This document shows positions 1 to 10,235 of a DNA stretch of 64,000 nucleotides, one piece after another. The position numbers and the translations under genes are program-made. Each line of letters begins with the position of its first letter. Position 1 is the stretch's first letter. The stretch is from Acidimicrobiaceae bacterium. Lineage in GTDB: Bacteria > Actinomycetota > Acidimicrobiia > Acidimicrobiales > Aldehydirespiratoraceae. Below the pieces are notes generated by a model. The model saw only the letters and a program-made list of their open reading frames with translations, was not told the DNA's origin and made no database searches. The stretch is taken from the NCBI GenBank assembly GCA_018699415.1, contig JABIQM010000005.1, positions 1 to 64,000 on the forward strand. Reading direction: 5' to 3'.

Positions 1-1
1 C

Positions 2-130
2 CAGACCCAGTTCCTCGGCGTGAAGATGGAGGGCCTGCTCTTCGTCTGCATGATCTACTGGATCGGCGCCTACAGCATGTCGAAGTTCAGCCAGCGGCTG
101 GAGAAGCATCTCGGCGTAGGGGAGCACTGA
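2..130 (+). CDS. C-terminal fragment of an amino-acid ABC transporter permease (5' truncated by window)
   Basis: Open frame from window edge (…YSMSKFSQRLEKHLGVGEH*), directly upstream of a polar amino-acid ABC ATPase. Confidence 0.6.
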   Translation, partial: QTQFLGVKMEGLLFVCMIYWIGAYSMSKFSQRLEKHLGVGEH

Positions 131-209
131 TGTCTGGCTCTGATCACTCTTATTTCGTCCACCGCACGACCGGCGCGAATCACGCCGACGACAACACGGG
201 GTACCCATC

Positions 210-989
210 ATGAGCTTCAGCGACGCGACCACGGCCGTGAGCGATGAACTCGCCGCCCGGGATGACATCATCGTCTGCGATGGCGTCGACAAGTGGTACG
301 GCGACTTCCAAGCCCTGAAGGGCATTTCCGCCAACATCAAGGAGCAGGAGGTCGTGGTTGTGCTCGGGCCTTCGGGCTCGGGCAAGTCGACATGGATCCG
401 ATGTATAAACCGGCTGGAACAGCACCAGAGCGGCAGGATCGTGGTCGACGGGGTGGAACTCACCAACGACACCCGCAACATCGAAAAGATCCGCTCCGAA
501 GTCGGCATGGTCTTCCAGCAGTTCAACTTGTTCCCGCATCTCACGGTTCGGGACAACATCACGCTGGCCCCGATCTGGGTGCGAAAGAAGCCCCGTGCCG
601 AAGCAGTGGCTCTCGCCGATCAACTGCTCGAACGAGTTGGTATTCCCGAGCAGGCCGACAAGTTTCCTGGTCAGCTCTCCGGAGGACAACAACAGCGCGT
701 CGCCATCGCCCGAGCCTTGGCCATGGAGCCTCGGGTCATGCTGTTCGACGAGCCGACCTCAGCGCTCGACCCGGAGATGATCAAGGAGGTACTCGATGTC
801 ATGAAGACGCTGGCCCAGTCCGGTATGACCATGATGGTGGTCACCCACGAGATGGGCTTTGCTCGCGAAGTTGCCGACCGCATCATCTTCATGGAAGAGG
901 GTCAGATCGTGGAAGTCGGAACTCCAGAACACTTCTTCACGAACCCCACTGAAGACCGCACAAAGCTGTTCTTGTCTCAAATTCTGTGA
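210..989 (+). CDS. Polar amino-acid ABC transporter ATP-binding protein (GlnQ-like)
   Basis: Walker [10 protein letters not shown], signature [15 protein letters not shown], Walker [15 protein letters not shown]. Confidence 0.95.
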   Translation: MSFSDATTAVSDELAARDDIIVCDGVDKWYGDFQALKGISANIKEQEVVVVLGPSGSGKSTWIRCINRLEQHQSGRIVVDGVELTNDTRNIEKIRSEVGMVFQQFNLFPHLTVRDNITLAPIWVRKKPRAEAVALADQLLERVGIPEQADKFPGQLSGGQQQRVAIARALAMEPRVMLFDEPTSALDPEMIKEVLDVMKTLAQSGMTMMVVTHEMGFAREVADRIIFMEEGQIVEVGTPEHFFTNPTEDRTKLFLSQIL

Positions 990-1064
990 TCAAAATACCC
1001 GGAGGGCAGATCACGGTATGCCGTGGTCCGGCCCTGGGCCCGTGACTGTGTAAAGTCACGCGCG

Positions 1065-2573
1065 ATGGCTATTAGCAAGACGATCGGCATCGAGACCGAG
1101 TACGGAATCGTTCACCGAGGTACCGACGAACCCAATCCGATCACCGCCTCATCGGTGATCATCAATGCCTACTTGGCCGCAGCCGGTTACCGAACCGATT
1201 CACATTCCGAGGTGATCCCATGGGACTTCACCGATGAGTCTCCCGGTGCCGATGCGCGGGGTTACACCCCCATGGGGGCGTTGGCGCCTGCGGTCGAAAC
1301 CCACCTCGTCAATGCAGTACTCACCAACGGCGCCCGCTACTACGTGGACCACGCCCACCCCGAATTGTCGACACCGGAGTGCACCGACGCGCTGAGCGTC
1401 GTTCGGTACGACCGGGCGGCGGAACTGATTGCCCAGGAGTCAATGACCGCCGCCAACCGCGTGCTGCCGGACGGCCAAGAAATCATCTTGTACAAAGACA
1501 ACTCCGATGGAAAGGGCAGCTCCTATGGCTGCCATGAGAACTATCTCGTCGATCGGTCGACTCCTTTCAGTCGAATCGTTCGGCATTGCACCAGCCATTT
1601 CATCACCCGTCAGATCTATACCGGCGCCGGCAAGGTCGGGGCGGAACTCCCCGGCCAACGCACCGACGAAGTCCCGTTCCAACTGACCCAGCGGGCCGAC
1701 TTCTTTGAGGAAGAAGTCGGATTAGAGACGACGCTGAAGCGTCCAATCATCAACACCAGAGACGAACCACACGCCGATGCTCGCAAGTATCGACGCCTTC
1801 ACGTGATCGTCGGCGATGCCAACCCCTCGCAGGTCTCCACGTTCCTCAAAGTCGGCACCACTGCACTTGTTCTAGCGCTTATCGAGGACGACGCGTTCCC
1901 GCGTGAAATCGAGTTCGCAGCGCCCGTCGCGTCGATGCGGCATGTCTCTCACGATTTGACCCTGGGCGAGCCACTCCCACTCGCTGACGGCACCCAGATT
2001 ACTGCGCTGGAAGTGCAGTGGGAACTATTCGACCTAGCCCGCAAATGGGTCGAGGATAAAGGTACCGATCTTGTGGGCGGTCCAGTAGCAGACATGGTCC
2101 TTCAGCGGTGGGAACAGGTGCTCGCCACGCTTGAACGCGACCCGATGGAACTCGCCGACCAACTGGACTGGGTCGCCAAGTACCGCCTACTCGAAGGCTA
2201 CCGAGAACGCCATGAACTCGACTGGAACGATGCTCGACTGCGCGCCATGGACATCCAATACGGCGATATGCGACCCAACAAGGGTCTCGCCTGGCGGATC
2301 GGGCTTGAGCAACTCGTAAGCGACGACGACGCTCGTCTGGCCATGACCGAGCCGCCGAGCGATACCCGGGCATTCTTTCGTGGCAAGTGCATCCAGCACT
2401 TCCCCGAACAAGTTGTGGCCGCGAACTGGGACTCTCTGGTGTTTGACGTTGGTGGCGAGAATTTGCGTAGGGTGCCGATGATCGAACCGATGCGCGGTAC
2501 CGCTGCGCACGTGGGTACGTTGTTTGATGAGTGCGACTCAGCGGTGGAACTTCTCCGCCGCCTGGGAAGCTAG
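1065..2573 (+). CDS. dop: Depupylase/Pup deamidase Dop
   Basis: IGIETEYGI start, PafA/Dop fold motifs ([22 protein letters not shown]), immediately upstream of pup; ORF extends to 1023 but ATG at 1065 gives the conserved N-terminus. Confidence 0.93.
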   Translation: MAISKTIGIETEYGIVHRGTDEPNPITASSVIINAYLAAAGYRTDSHSEVIPWDFTDESPGADARGYTPMGALAPAVETHLVNAVLTNGARYYVDHAHPELSTPECTDALSVVRYDRAAELIAQESMTAANRVLPDGQEIILYKDNSDGKGSSYGCHENYLVDRSTPFSRIVRHCTSHFITRQIYTGAGKVGAELPGQRTDEVPFQLTQRADFFEEEVGLETTLKRPIINTRDEPHADARKYRRLHVIVGDANPSQVSTFLKVGTTALVLALIEDDAFPREIEFAAPVASMRHVSHDLTLGEPLPLADGTQITALEVQWELFDLARKWVEDKGTDLVGGPVADMVLQRWEQVLATLERDPMELADQLDWVAKYRLLEGYRERHELDWNDARLRAMDIQYGDMRPNKGLAWRIGLEQLVSDDDARLAMTEPPSDTRAFFRGKCIQHFPEQVVAANWDSLVFDVGGENLRRVPMIEPMRGTAAHVGTLFDECDSAVELLRRLGS

Positions 2574-2595
2574 GAACCGAGGATCGGAGATACAC

Positions 2596-2790
2596 ATGGC
2601 TGAACGAGAGCAAGTTCGCAAGCCCACTCCGGTGGAGCGTGAGTCCGAAACGACCCAGGCCCCGGCCGCATCCGAGCGAGGCAAAGAGATCAAGGCCGAA
2701 CTCGATGACCTCCTCGATGAAATCGACGAGGTGCTCGAGACCAACGCCGAGGAATTTGTGAAGAGCTACATTCAGAAGGGCGGACAGTAG
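2596..2790 (+). CDS. pup: Prokaryotic ubiquitin-like protein Pup (64 aa, ends GGQ)
   Basis: Acidic small protein ending FVKSYIQKGGQ, located dop-pup-prcB; Gln terminus requires deamidation by Dop. Confidence 0.95.
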   Translation: MAEREQVRKPTPVERESETTQAPAASERGKEIKAELDDLLDEIDEVLETNAEEFVKSYIQKGGQ

Positions 2791-2794
2791 GCCC

Positions 2795-3583
2795 ATGAAT
2801 CTGCCGCTTTTCCCGGCCCAGGATGATCCCGGCCCGAGATTCACCGAGCTGCTGCGCCGAAGCGGCTTCGACGAGATGGTCACAGTCGATGGATCGGTTC
2901 CCGTCGAGGACTACCGCCACGGCACCACCTGCGTCGCTATTCGCTACGCGGACGGTGTGCTTTTGGCCGGAGACCGCCGCGCAACGTCAGGGCATCTCAT
3001 CAGCCATCGCTCGATAGAGAAGGTCTTTCCCGCCGACCGGCACAGCGGCGTCGCAATCGCCGGCGCCGCCGGGCCAGCTGTCGAAATGGTCCGCCTCTTC
3101 CAGTTGCAGCTAGAGCACTACGAGAAAGTCGAGGGCACGTCCTTGAGCCTCGACGGCAAGGCCAACCAGCTCAGCCAGATGATCCGCAACAATCTTCCTG
3201 CTGCGATGCAGGGCATGGCCGTCGTGCCGATCTTCGCCGGTTTTGATCTCAAGCGCGGCGAGGGACGCCTGTTTGAGTTCGATATCACCGGTGGCCGTTA
3301 CGAAGAGACCGATCACGCCAGTACCGGATCCGGCAGCCTGCACGCCGGCACCGTCGTGAAGCTCGGTTACGCCGAAGAGATGGATGCCGGCACCGTGACC
3401 GACCTGGCCATCCATGCCCTTTTCGAAGCTGCTGATGAGGACTCCGCCACCGGCGGGCCTGACCCGATCCGCGGCATCTATCCCGTGATCGCCACCATCT
3501 CCGCCGACGGCTACAACCGCCTTGATGACACCGAACTAGCGGAGCGCACACAGGCGCTCATCACCGACCGTCGCAGGAACTGA
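2795..3583 (+). CDS. prcB: 20S proteasome beta subunit
   Basis: HGTTCVA processing site with predicted catalytic Thr, GDRRAT motif, order pup-prcB-prcA. Confidence 0.95.
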   Translation: MNLPLFPAQDDPGPRFTELLRRSGFDEMVTVDGSVPVEDYRHGTTCVAIRYADGVLLAGDRRATSGHLISHRSIEKVFPADRHSGVAIAGAAGPAVEMVRLFQLQLEHYEKVEGTSLSLDGKANQLSQMIRNNLPAAMQGMAVVPIFAGFDLKRGEGRLFEFDITGGRYEETDHASTGSGSLHAGTVVKLGYAEEMDAGTVTDLAIHALFEAADEDSATGGPDPIRGIYPVIATISADGYNRLDDTELAERTQALITDRRRN

Positions 3584-3591
3584 GGCTCGCC

Positions 3592-4272
3592 ATGAACATG
3601 CCGTTCTACGTCGCCCCCGAACAAGTCATGAAGGACCGTGCGGACTACGCCCGCAAGGGCATCGCCCGTGGTCGCAGCCTGATCGCCTTCCGCTTCGACA
3701 AGGGCATCGCCATCTGTGCCGAGAACACGTCGTCGACCCTTCGCAAAGTGAGCGAAATCTACGATCGCATCGCCTTTGCTGGAGTCGGCAAGTACAACGA
3801 GTTCGACCAGTTGCGAATCGCTGGGGTCCGTCACGCCGACATGAAGGGCTACTCCTTTAGCCGCGAGGATGTCGATGCTCGAAGCCTGGCGAACCAATAC
3901 GCGCAGAGCCTCGGTCAGGTATTTACCCATGAGATGAAGCCCATGGAGGTTGAGATTCTGGTGGCCGAGATCGGCCAAGCCGAGGATGGTTCCGAAGATC
4001 AGCTCTTCCATATCCTATACGACGGCACGGTCATGGACGAAGACATGTCAGTTGTGCTGGGGGGCGAAACCGACACCATCAGCGATCGATTCGGTGACCT
4101 CGATAGCTCGCCAACGCTGCAGGAAGGCCTTGAACGAGCCGTTGATGCCCTCGCAGGCGAAGAACGGGAACTGGCAGCCGACGATCTCGAAGTGGCTGTG
4201 CTGGAACGAGGGGACGAGCGGCGATCGTTCCGGCGATTACCCGACTCGGAGATATCCAGCCTCCTGGAATAA
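3592..4272 (+). CDS. prcA: 20S proteasome alpha subunit
   Basis: MPFYVAPEQVMKDRADYARKGIARGRS start and adjacency to prcB. Confidence 0.95.
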   Translation: MNMPFYVAPEQVMKDRADYARKGIARGRSLIAFRFDKGIAICAENTSSTLRKVSEIYDRIAFAGVGKYNEFDQLRIAGVRHADMKGYSFSREDVDARSLANQYAQSLGQVFTHEMKPMEVEILVAEIGQAEDGSEDQLFHILYDGTVMDEDMSVVLGGETDTISDRFGDLDSSPTLQEGLERAVDALAGEERELAADDLEVAVLERGDERRSFRRLPDSEISSLLE

Positions 4273-4314
4273 CCCCCAGCCCCGCTCGGGTTCGACGGCT
4301 ATTAGGTTGACAAC

Positions 4315-5673
4315 GTGCAACGACGCATCTTCGGAATCGAGAATGAGTACGGCGTCACGTGCACGCTGCGCGGCCAGCGGCGACTGAGTCCCGATGAGGT
4401 CGCTCGCTACCTGTTTCGGCGAGTCGTGTCATGGGGACGCAGCAGCAATGTCTTTCTTGGCAATGGCGCTCGGCTCTACCTCGACGTCGGGTCCCATCCC
4501 GAATATGCCACCCCAGAGTGTGACTCGATTCATGATTTGGTCGTACACGACAAGGCAGGGGAGCGAATCCTCGAACAGCTCCTCACCAGCGCCGAGGACC
4601 GGCTCAGCGATGAGGGTGTGCACGGTGACATTTATCTGTTCAAAAACAACACCGACTCCGCCGGCAACAGCTACGGCTGTCATGAGAACTACTGCATCAC
4701 GCGCCGCGACGATCTCGACTCCTATGCCGAAGTTCTGATTCCCTTTCTCGTCAGCCGCCAGATCTATGCCGGCGCTGGCAAAGTCCTCCAAACCGCGCGC
4801 GGCGCCAAGTACTGCGTCAGCCAACGTGCTGAACACATCTGGGAAGGGGTCTCCTCGGCCACGACCAGAAGCCGTCCCATAATCAACACCCGCGACGAGC
4901 CCCACGCCGACGCTGAGCGATACCGCCGGCTTCACGTGATCGTGGGCGACTCCAACATGAGCGAATACACCAACTTCTTGAAAGTGGGCGCTGCGTCGCT
5001 CATGCTCCGAATGCTCGAGGAGCCTCAAGTCGTCTTACGAGACATGACCCTCGAGAACCCGATCAGGGCCATTCGTGAGATTTCCCACGACACCACTTGC
5101 ACTCACCGTGTGCGTCTGTCGAACGGACGCGAAGTCTCTGCCCTCGATATCCAGGCCGAATACCTCAATCGCGCAATCCGATTCGCCGAACATCACGAAC
5201 TTTCACCCGAGGAGAAGCAGGCGCTCGAAATGTGGGAATACTGCCTAACTGCGATCGAGGACGATCCGCTCAAGCTCGACAAAGAGATCGATTGGGTCAT
5301 CAAGCACAAATTGATCGAGGGTTATCGCGAACGGCACGGCTTGAGCCTCGCCGACGCGCGCGTCGCTCTCATCGATCTTCAGTACCACGATGTCAACAGG
5401 GAGCGCGGTCTCTTCTATCGAATGCAGAAGCGAGGAGCGGTTGAGCGCACCGTTACCGACGCTGAGATCTCTCACGCTGTCGAGAATCCGCCCGCGACCA
5501 CCCGAGCTCGGCTTCGCGGTGAGTTCATCAAGCGGGCGAAGGAACGCAAGCGTGACTACACCGTCGACTGGGTGCATCTGAAGCTCAACGATCAGGCACA
5601 ACGCACCGTGCTCTGCAAAGACCCATTCAAGTCACACGATGAGCGCGTTGAGAAGCTCATCGCGTCCCTGTAA
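4315..5673 (+). CDS. pafA: Pup-protein ligase PafA (GTG start)
   Basis: [42 protein letters not shown]; paralogous to Dop. Confidence 0.95.
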   Translation: MQRRIFGIENEYGVTCTLRGQRRLSPDEVARYLFRRVVSWGRSSNVFLGNGARLYLDVGSHPEYATPECDSIHDLVVHDKAGERILEQLLTSAEDRLSDEGVHGDIYLFKNNTDSAGNSYGCHENYCITRRDDLDSYAEVLIPFLVSRQIYAGAGKVLQTARGAKYCVSQRAEHIWEGVSSATTRSRPIINTRDEPHADAERYRRLHVIVGDSNMSEYTNFLKVGAASLMLRMLEEPQVVLRDMTLENPIRAIREISHDTTCTHRVRLSNGREVSALDIQAEYLNRAIRFAEHHELSPEEKQALEMWEYCLTAIEDDPLKLDKEIDWVIKHKLIEGYRERHGLSLADARVALIDLQYHDVNRERGLFYRMQKRGAVERTVTDAEISHAVENPPATTRARLRGEFIKRAKERKRDYTVDWVHLKLNDQAQRTVLCKDPFKSHDERVEKLIASL

Positions 5674-5684
5674 GCAACACGACG

Positions 5685-6590
5685 ATGAGCAAGCTCGAAC
5701 GACTGCTGAATCTGACTGCCGCTCTGCTGGATACAGAGATGCCGCTCACCGCCGAAAAGATCTGGGACCGCGTGGGCGGCTACCCCGATACAAAGGCGTC
5801 ATTTCGCCGCGCGTTCGAACGAGATAAAGACGAGCTGCGCGCTATGGGTATACCGATCGCTGTCGCAGCTGTTCCAGGAACCGATCCACCAATAGATGGC
5901 TATGTGATCAACCGGGCCGACTATGCCGGCGATGAGTTGCGTTTTGAGCCTGACGAGTTGGCAGCCTTGCATTTGGCGACCAACCTCGTTCGCCTCGACG
6001 GGAACGACACTGGCTTGATGAAGCTTGGCGGCGCTGCGGAGACTGGTCCCGATGGCATCACTATCGCTGATGAGGTTGGCCGCGTACCCTTCGACGATGC
6101 CTTAGCCACGCTCATCTCTGCCGCTGCTGACCGTAAAGCCGTCGCCTTCCGCTACGCCGACACCGATCGGGTCGTGGAACCTTGGCGACTCTCGTTCTCG
6201 CGAGGACATTGGTACTTGAACGGCTGGGACCGGGTCCGTGGCGCCGAACGCCTCTATCGTTTCGACCGTTTGCAAGGCCCAGTGCAGGTTGCCGGGGCAG
6301 CCGAGGAGCCTGTCGGTGCGGTATCTGATCCGCTGGATCTTCGAGGCTGGGAGTTGGGTGACGGCGAACCGACCGCAGCCAGAGTCTTCATCGACGCCGA
6401 CCAGGCGAGCTGGGCACGCCACATACTCGGCGATGTGGACGACGTCGACGGGGGAGTGGTCGCCACCCTTCAGGTTCGCAATATCGAGGCCTTCCGTTCG
6501 TTCGTCTTGAGCTTTCTGGATCACGCTGAAGTACTCGAACCGGCTGAGTTTCGAGACGACATGGTCGCATGGCTCAGAGCGATGCAATGA
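5685..6590 (+). CDS. pafB: WYL-domain transcriptional regulator PafB
   Basis: N-terminal HTH-like region plus WYL-type core (WYLNGWDRVRGAERLYRFDR), directly after pafA. Confidence 0.88.
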   Translation: MSKLERLLNLTAALLDTEMPLTAEKIWDRVGGYPDTKASFRRAFERDKDELRAMGIPIAVAAVPGTDPPIDGYVINRADYAGDELRFEPDELAALHLATNLVRLDGNDTGLMKLGGAAETGPDGITIADEVGRVPFDDALATLISAAADRKAVAFRYADTDRVVEPWRLSFSRGHWYLNGWDRVRGAERLYRFDRLQGPVQVAGAAEEPVGAVSDPLDLRGWELGDGEPTAARVFIDADQASWARHILGDVDDVDGGVVATLQVRNIEAFRSFVLSFLDHAEVLEPAEFRDDMVAWLRAMQ

Positions 6591-7543
6591 GCAACCGCCT
6601 CACCGCCCCGGATCGACTCACCCGCCTCCTCTCGGTCATCCCTTGGGTGACTCGACAAGACGACGGGGCGCTCATCGAAGACATCGTCCATCGGTTCGAC
6701 TATCCCCGGACACAGCTTCTCCATGATCTTCAGGACGTGGTGTTCTTCGTCGGAGTCCATCCGTTCACCCCAGATTCCCTGATCGAGGTCGAGATCGGAG
6801 ACGAGCGGGTTCACATCCGCTACGCCGACTGGTTCAGCCGACCACTGCGCCTCACACCTGCGGAGGGCGCCCGCCTTCTTACTGCCGGCCGTTCGGTTCT
6901 TCCCCTCACCGAATCTGATGATGACAACAGCGCCGGACCGCTCCTACGAGCACTGACCAAACTTGGGACTGCCCTCGGGGAGAGCGCCGCCGACGCAGTC
7001 GATGTGCGACTCGGCCACGCGCCAAGCGACACGCTGGCAATTTTACGTGATGCTGTGGCGCGTCAACGGCAGGTCGATATCGAGTACTACACCTACGGGC
7101 GGGACGAACTCACCGAACGCCGCGTCGACAGCAGTCGAATCTTCAGCGACCAGGGCAACTGGTACCTCAGTGGCTGGTGTCATCGTGCCGGCGGAGAGCG
7201 CGTATTCCGTGTTGATCGCGTCCGGGCCGTTGCACTCACCGAAGAGCCCAACACTGAGATTGGGCCGACGAGCGCGTCCTCATTCTCGCTCCACGGCAAC
7301 TATCCACGTGTAGTCCTTCGCCTTGAGCAATCGGCCCGTTGGGTTGTTGAGCAGTATCCGGTCGAGCAAGTCGTTGAAAACGACGACCATCTTGAGGTCA
7401 CAATGGTGGTCACCGCCATCCCGTGGCTCGAGCGACTTCTCCTCCGGCTTGGCCCGGCTGCGGAACTTGTCCACCGCGACTCGACACTCTCAGCAGATCT
7501 GCGTAGCGACGCAGCCTCCCGAGTCTTCACGAGATATCAGTGA
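6587..7543 (+). CDS. pafC: WYL-domain transcriptional regulator PafC
   Basis: WYLSGWCHRAGGERVFRVDR, ATGA overlap with pafB. Confidence 0.87.
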   Translation: MSNRLTAPDRLTRLLSVIPWVTRQDDGALIEDIVHRFDYPRTQLLHDLQDVVFFVGVHPFTPDSLIEVEIGDERVHIRYADWFSRPLRLTPAEGARLLTAGRSVLPLTESDDDNSAGPLLRALTKLGTALGESAADAVDVRLGHAPSDTLAILRDAVARQRQVDIEYYTYGRDELTERRVDSSRIFSDQGNWYLSGWCHRAGGERVFRVDRVRAVALTEEPNTEIGPTSASSFSLHGNYPRVVLRLEQSARWVVEQYPVEQVVENDDHLEVTMVVTAIPWLERLLLRLGPAAELVHRDSTLSADLRSDAASRVFTRYQ

Positions 7544-7592
7544 GGCATGCTGCTCTACGCTGCTTCTTCCTTCTGCCGGTAGGGTCACGTCT

Positions 7593-8333
7593 GTGACTGA
7601 CGATGCTTCGGGCCTGAGCTCCAACCCCCTTCCTGACGCAGTAACCAGCCCGACCAACACGGAGCCGTCAACGCACCCTCAGGCCACGCAAACACCCGTC
7701 GCGGCTGAGCCCGCCTTCTGGACCGGCGGCCAAACCCACGCTGGAGTGCCTCGCCCAAAGCGCGGACTTGAGGCCACGCTGCGATCTGCCGTTGAGTGGA
7801 TCGCTGTAGCCATCGGCGCCCTTGCCGCCGCTCTACTGATCAAGAGTTTCCTTCTTCAAGCGTTCTATATTCCGTCAGAATCGATGGTGGACACGCTGCA
7901 GGTTAATGACCGCGTTCTCGTCAACAAGTTAAACTACCGCTTCGGTGATATTGACCGAGGCGACATCATCGTCTTCAAACGCCCTCCGGGTGCTGGCGGC
8001 CAAATCAACGACTTCATCAAGCGGGTGATCGCTCTGCCAGGTGAGACAGTGACCTTGGTGAACGGTCAAGTGTTTATCGACGACGTGCTCCTCGACGAGC
8101 CGTATGTCCGAGGAGCACAAACCGATCCGTTTGCAGCTTCGATCGTCAGCCAAGGCTGTACGAATGCTCCCGAGCCCGCTCGCTGTACCGTCGCGGACGG
8201 TTGGTACTTCGTGATGGGCGACAACCGCAACAGCAGCATGGACAGTCGATCATTCGGACCTATTGCTGAAGACACCGTTGCAGGGCGAGCGTTCCTGAAG
8301 GTCTGGCCCCTCGGCGACATGGGCTTCCTGTAG
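7593..8333 (+). CDS. lepB: Signal peptidase I
   Basis: TM segment then IPSESMVDTLQVNDRVLVNK, FIKRVIALPGE, MGDNRNSSMDSRSFGPI; GTG start at 7593 inferred. Confidence 0.9.
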   Translation: MTDDASGLSSNPLPDAVTSPTNTEPSTHPQATQTPVAAEPAFWTGGQTHAGVPRPKRGLEATLRSAVEWIAVAIGALAAALLIKSFLLQAFYIPSESMVDTLQVNDRVLVNKLNYRFGDIDRGDIIVFKRPPGAGGQINDFIKRVIALPGETVTLVNGQVFIDDVLLDEPYVRGAQTDPFAASIVSQGCTNAPEPARCTVADGWYFVMGDNRNSSMDSRSFGPIAEDTVAGRAFLKVWPLGDMGFL

Positions 8334-8349
8334 CCCGGGTGAAGGGCTG

Positions 8350-9060
8350 CTAGTCCGCGTACTCGCTTGCGACAGCTGCCATCCGATCGCTGTAGTCGCT
8401 GTAGACCGCGTCGATGCCCATATCGATCAGACCGGCGAGTTGACGTTCATGGTGCGCGTCCCAGCCGAAGCACAAGACGTCAAAGCGATGAAACAAGGTT
8501 GTGAGTCCGCCGCTCCACTGGTGTGCGCGCAGGTTGACCGCATCGATCCGAGAGGCGGCTAGCTCAGCGGCCCGTCGCTCTGGACCCCGCTCGAGGTGGT
8601 CAAGTGACGTTGAGTTCACGAGACGGGCGTCAGGCGCTCGATCACGCCACTCCTGTAGAAGACTCAGTTCGGGGTGACAGATCCAGAGCCGATCGAGTGC
8701 CTCGTGCTCACGAGCGACCGCCACGATGGGGCCGAAGGTGTTCGGATCCTTAAGATCGACGCTGATCGGGTGGGCCGTACCGACTGCGGCGTACAGCTCG
8801 GCGAGGGTCGGGATGTGGTCGCCGAGTCGGCCCCGTTCGACATCAGCGATCCAACGCCGCGGGAATCGACGTTGCCAACCGTCATGATCGAGCACGACCT
8901 GCCCATCTTGTGTCAGCCATGCATCGGTTTCCAGACCAGTCGCGCCCAGACGAATGGCCAAGCTGAACGCTTCGATCGTGTTCTCTGGGGCGTGTGCTCG
9001 TGCCCCCCGGTGAGCGAACAGCACGGGCGGTTGCCAGAGCGCAGGAATTCGGGTTGGCAT
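8350..9060 (-). CDS. Glycerophosphodiester phosphodiesterase family protein
   Basis: FAHRGARAHAPENTIEAF and LETDAWLTQDGQVVLDHD motifs. Confidence 0.9.
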   Translation of the reverse strand: MPTRIPALWQPPVLFAHRGARAHAPENTIEAFSLAIRLGATGLETDAWLTQDGQVVLDHDGWQRRFPRRWIADVERGRLGDHIPTLAELYAAVGTAHPISVDLKDPNTFGPIVAVAREHEALDRLWICHPELSLLQEWRDRAPDARLVNSTSLDHLERGPERRAAELAASRIDAVNLRAHQWSGGLTTLFHRFDVLCFGWDAHHERQLAGLIDMGIDAVYSDYSDRMAAVASEYAD

Positions 9061-9227
9061 CGCTTCATGGTGGCACTCCTCTCCGTTCAGGGCACACCCG
9101 GCGGAGGATCATTTGGTTATGGCAAAAAAGAATTAAAGAAACCAGACGTACCGACCGTTAATAATGAGGTGGATGGGCCGATGGAGCCTCTCACAAAGTC
9201 AGCGACGAATGAGGACAAATTCCAATC

Positions 9228-9560
9228 ATGGCTACCATTCGGGCGAGTTGCGAAACCTGCGGCGATGTCGAGCTCACCACCGATGACATCCGGATTCGTG
9301 TTTGCATCGATGACAACCGAGGTGACTACTCGTTCAAGTGCCCTGACTGCGAGATGACTGTGCTCAAGGCCGCCGAGCCTCGCACCATCGATCTTCTTGT
9401 CGCCGCCGGCGTAGTGGTGGACGCTTGGAATCTCCCAGCCGAGATGCAAGAGGCCAAGATCGGCCGACCGATCAGCCACGATGACCTGCTCGAGTTTCAC
9501 AACAAGCTGCACGACAACAACGCGTGGGACATGGCGCTCGCGCACTTGCTCGACAGCTGA
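9228..9560 (+). CDS. Hypothetical protein with N-terminal Cys motifs (zinc-ribbon-like)
   Basis: CETCGDVELT … FKCPDCEM CxxC pairs; complete 110 aa ORF. Confidence 0.75.
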   Translation: MATIRASCETCGDVELTTDDIRIRVCIDDNRGDYSFKCPDCEMTVLKAAEPRTIDLLVAAGVVVDAWNLPAEMQEAKIGRPISHDDLLEFHNKLHDNNAWDMALAHLLDS

Positions 9561-9579
9561 CTCCCGGTAACCTGGCGGT

Positions 9580-9837
9580 GTGTCCTGGACACTCCTCCTC
9601 CCGGCCGGCGCTCTTGGCCTTGCGCTCATAGCGCTCGCACTCGGACTCCGACTCGTTGAGCGCGAACTCATCTCGCTACGGGTGTCCTTACGCCGATCCG
9701 GTGCCTCCGCTGTGGCCGCTCACGACCTTCAGCGAACTGCGAGGCAGGTCCAGGCTCGTGGCATCGAGATGCGCCTCGATGCGAACCGACGTGTTACCCG
9801 TCCATGGCGCTCCCGATCTCACCGTCACCATCGGTAG
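9580..9837 (+). CDS. Small protein with one N-terminal hydrophobic segment
   Basis: GTG-start ORF, LLLPAGALGLALIALALGLRLVEREL hydrophobic segment between same-strand genes; arginine-rich C-terminus is less convincing. Confidence 0.4.
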   Translation: MSWTLLLPAGALGLALIALALGLRLVERELISLRVSLRRSGASAVAAHDLQRTARQVQARGIEMRLDANRRVTRPWRSRSHRHHR

Positions 9838-9848
9838 GATTCGTCGCC

Positions 9849-10232
9849 ATGGGAAATATCGGAGCGCCTGAAGTACTCGTGATCTTCATCATCGCTCTCA
9901 TCGTCTTGGGTCCGAGCAAGCTTCCCGACGCTGCGCGCCAAGCCGGCAAGGCTATGACAGAGCTCCGTCGACTCTCCAGCGGCTTTCAGCGTGAACTGAA
10001 GGACGCTATGGAGGATCCGCTAGCCGAAGAAAAGGCACGCGAGGCCGGCCGTAAAGAGGTCGCAAAAAGTCGACACCAAAAGGCCCGTCCACTCGCTGAT
10101 ACGCCTCCTCCTAGTGCCGCGGCCTCCGAAAGCACAGAGTCTGACTCCTATACCGGTGACGTATCGCAACCCGCTGCTGAAGTCGAGCCTGGCGATATGC
10201 CCGACACCGGCGCCGCCCCCACCGACCCCTGA
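9849..10232 (+). CDS. Sec-independent translocase TatA/TatB family protein
   Basis: GAPEVLVIFIIALIVLGPSKLPDAARQAGKAM, followed by tatC. Confidence 0.9.
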   Translation: MGNIGAPEVLVIFIIALIVLGPSKLPDAARQAGKAMTELRRLSSGFQRELKDAMEDPLAEEKAREAGRKEVAKSRHQKARPLADTPPPSAAASESTESDSYTGDVSQPAAEVEPGDMPDTGAAPTDP

Positions 10233-10235
10233 CCC

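Noticed and set aside
1999-2883. Long antisense ORF (294 aa) opposite dop/pup/prcB
   Set aside because: Shadow ORF of high-GC coding DNA; opposite-strand genes have strong family motifs and this one has none
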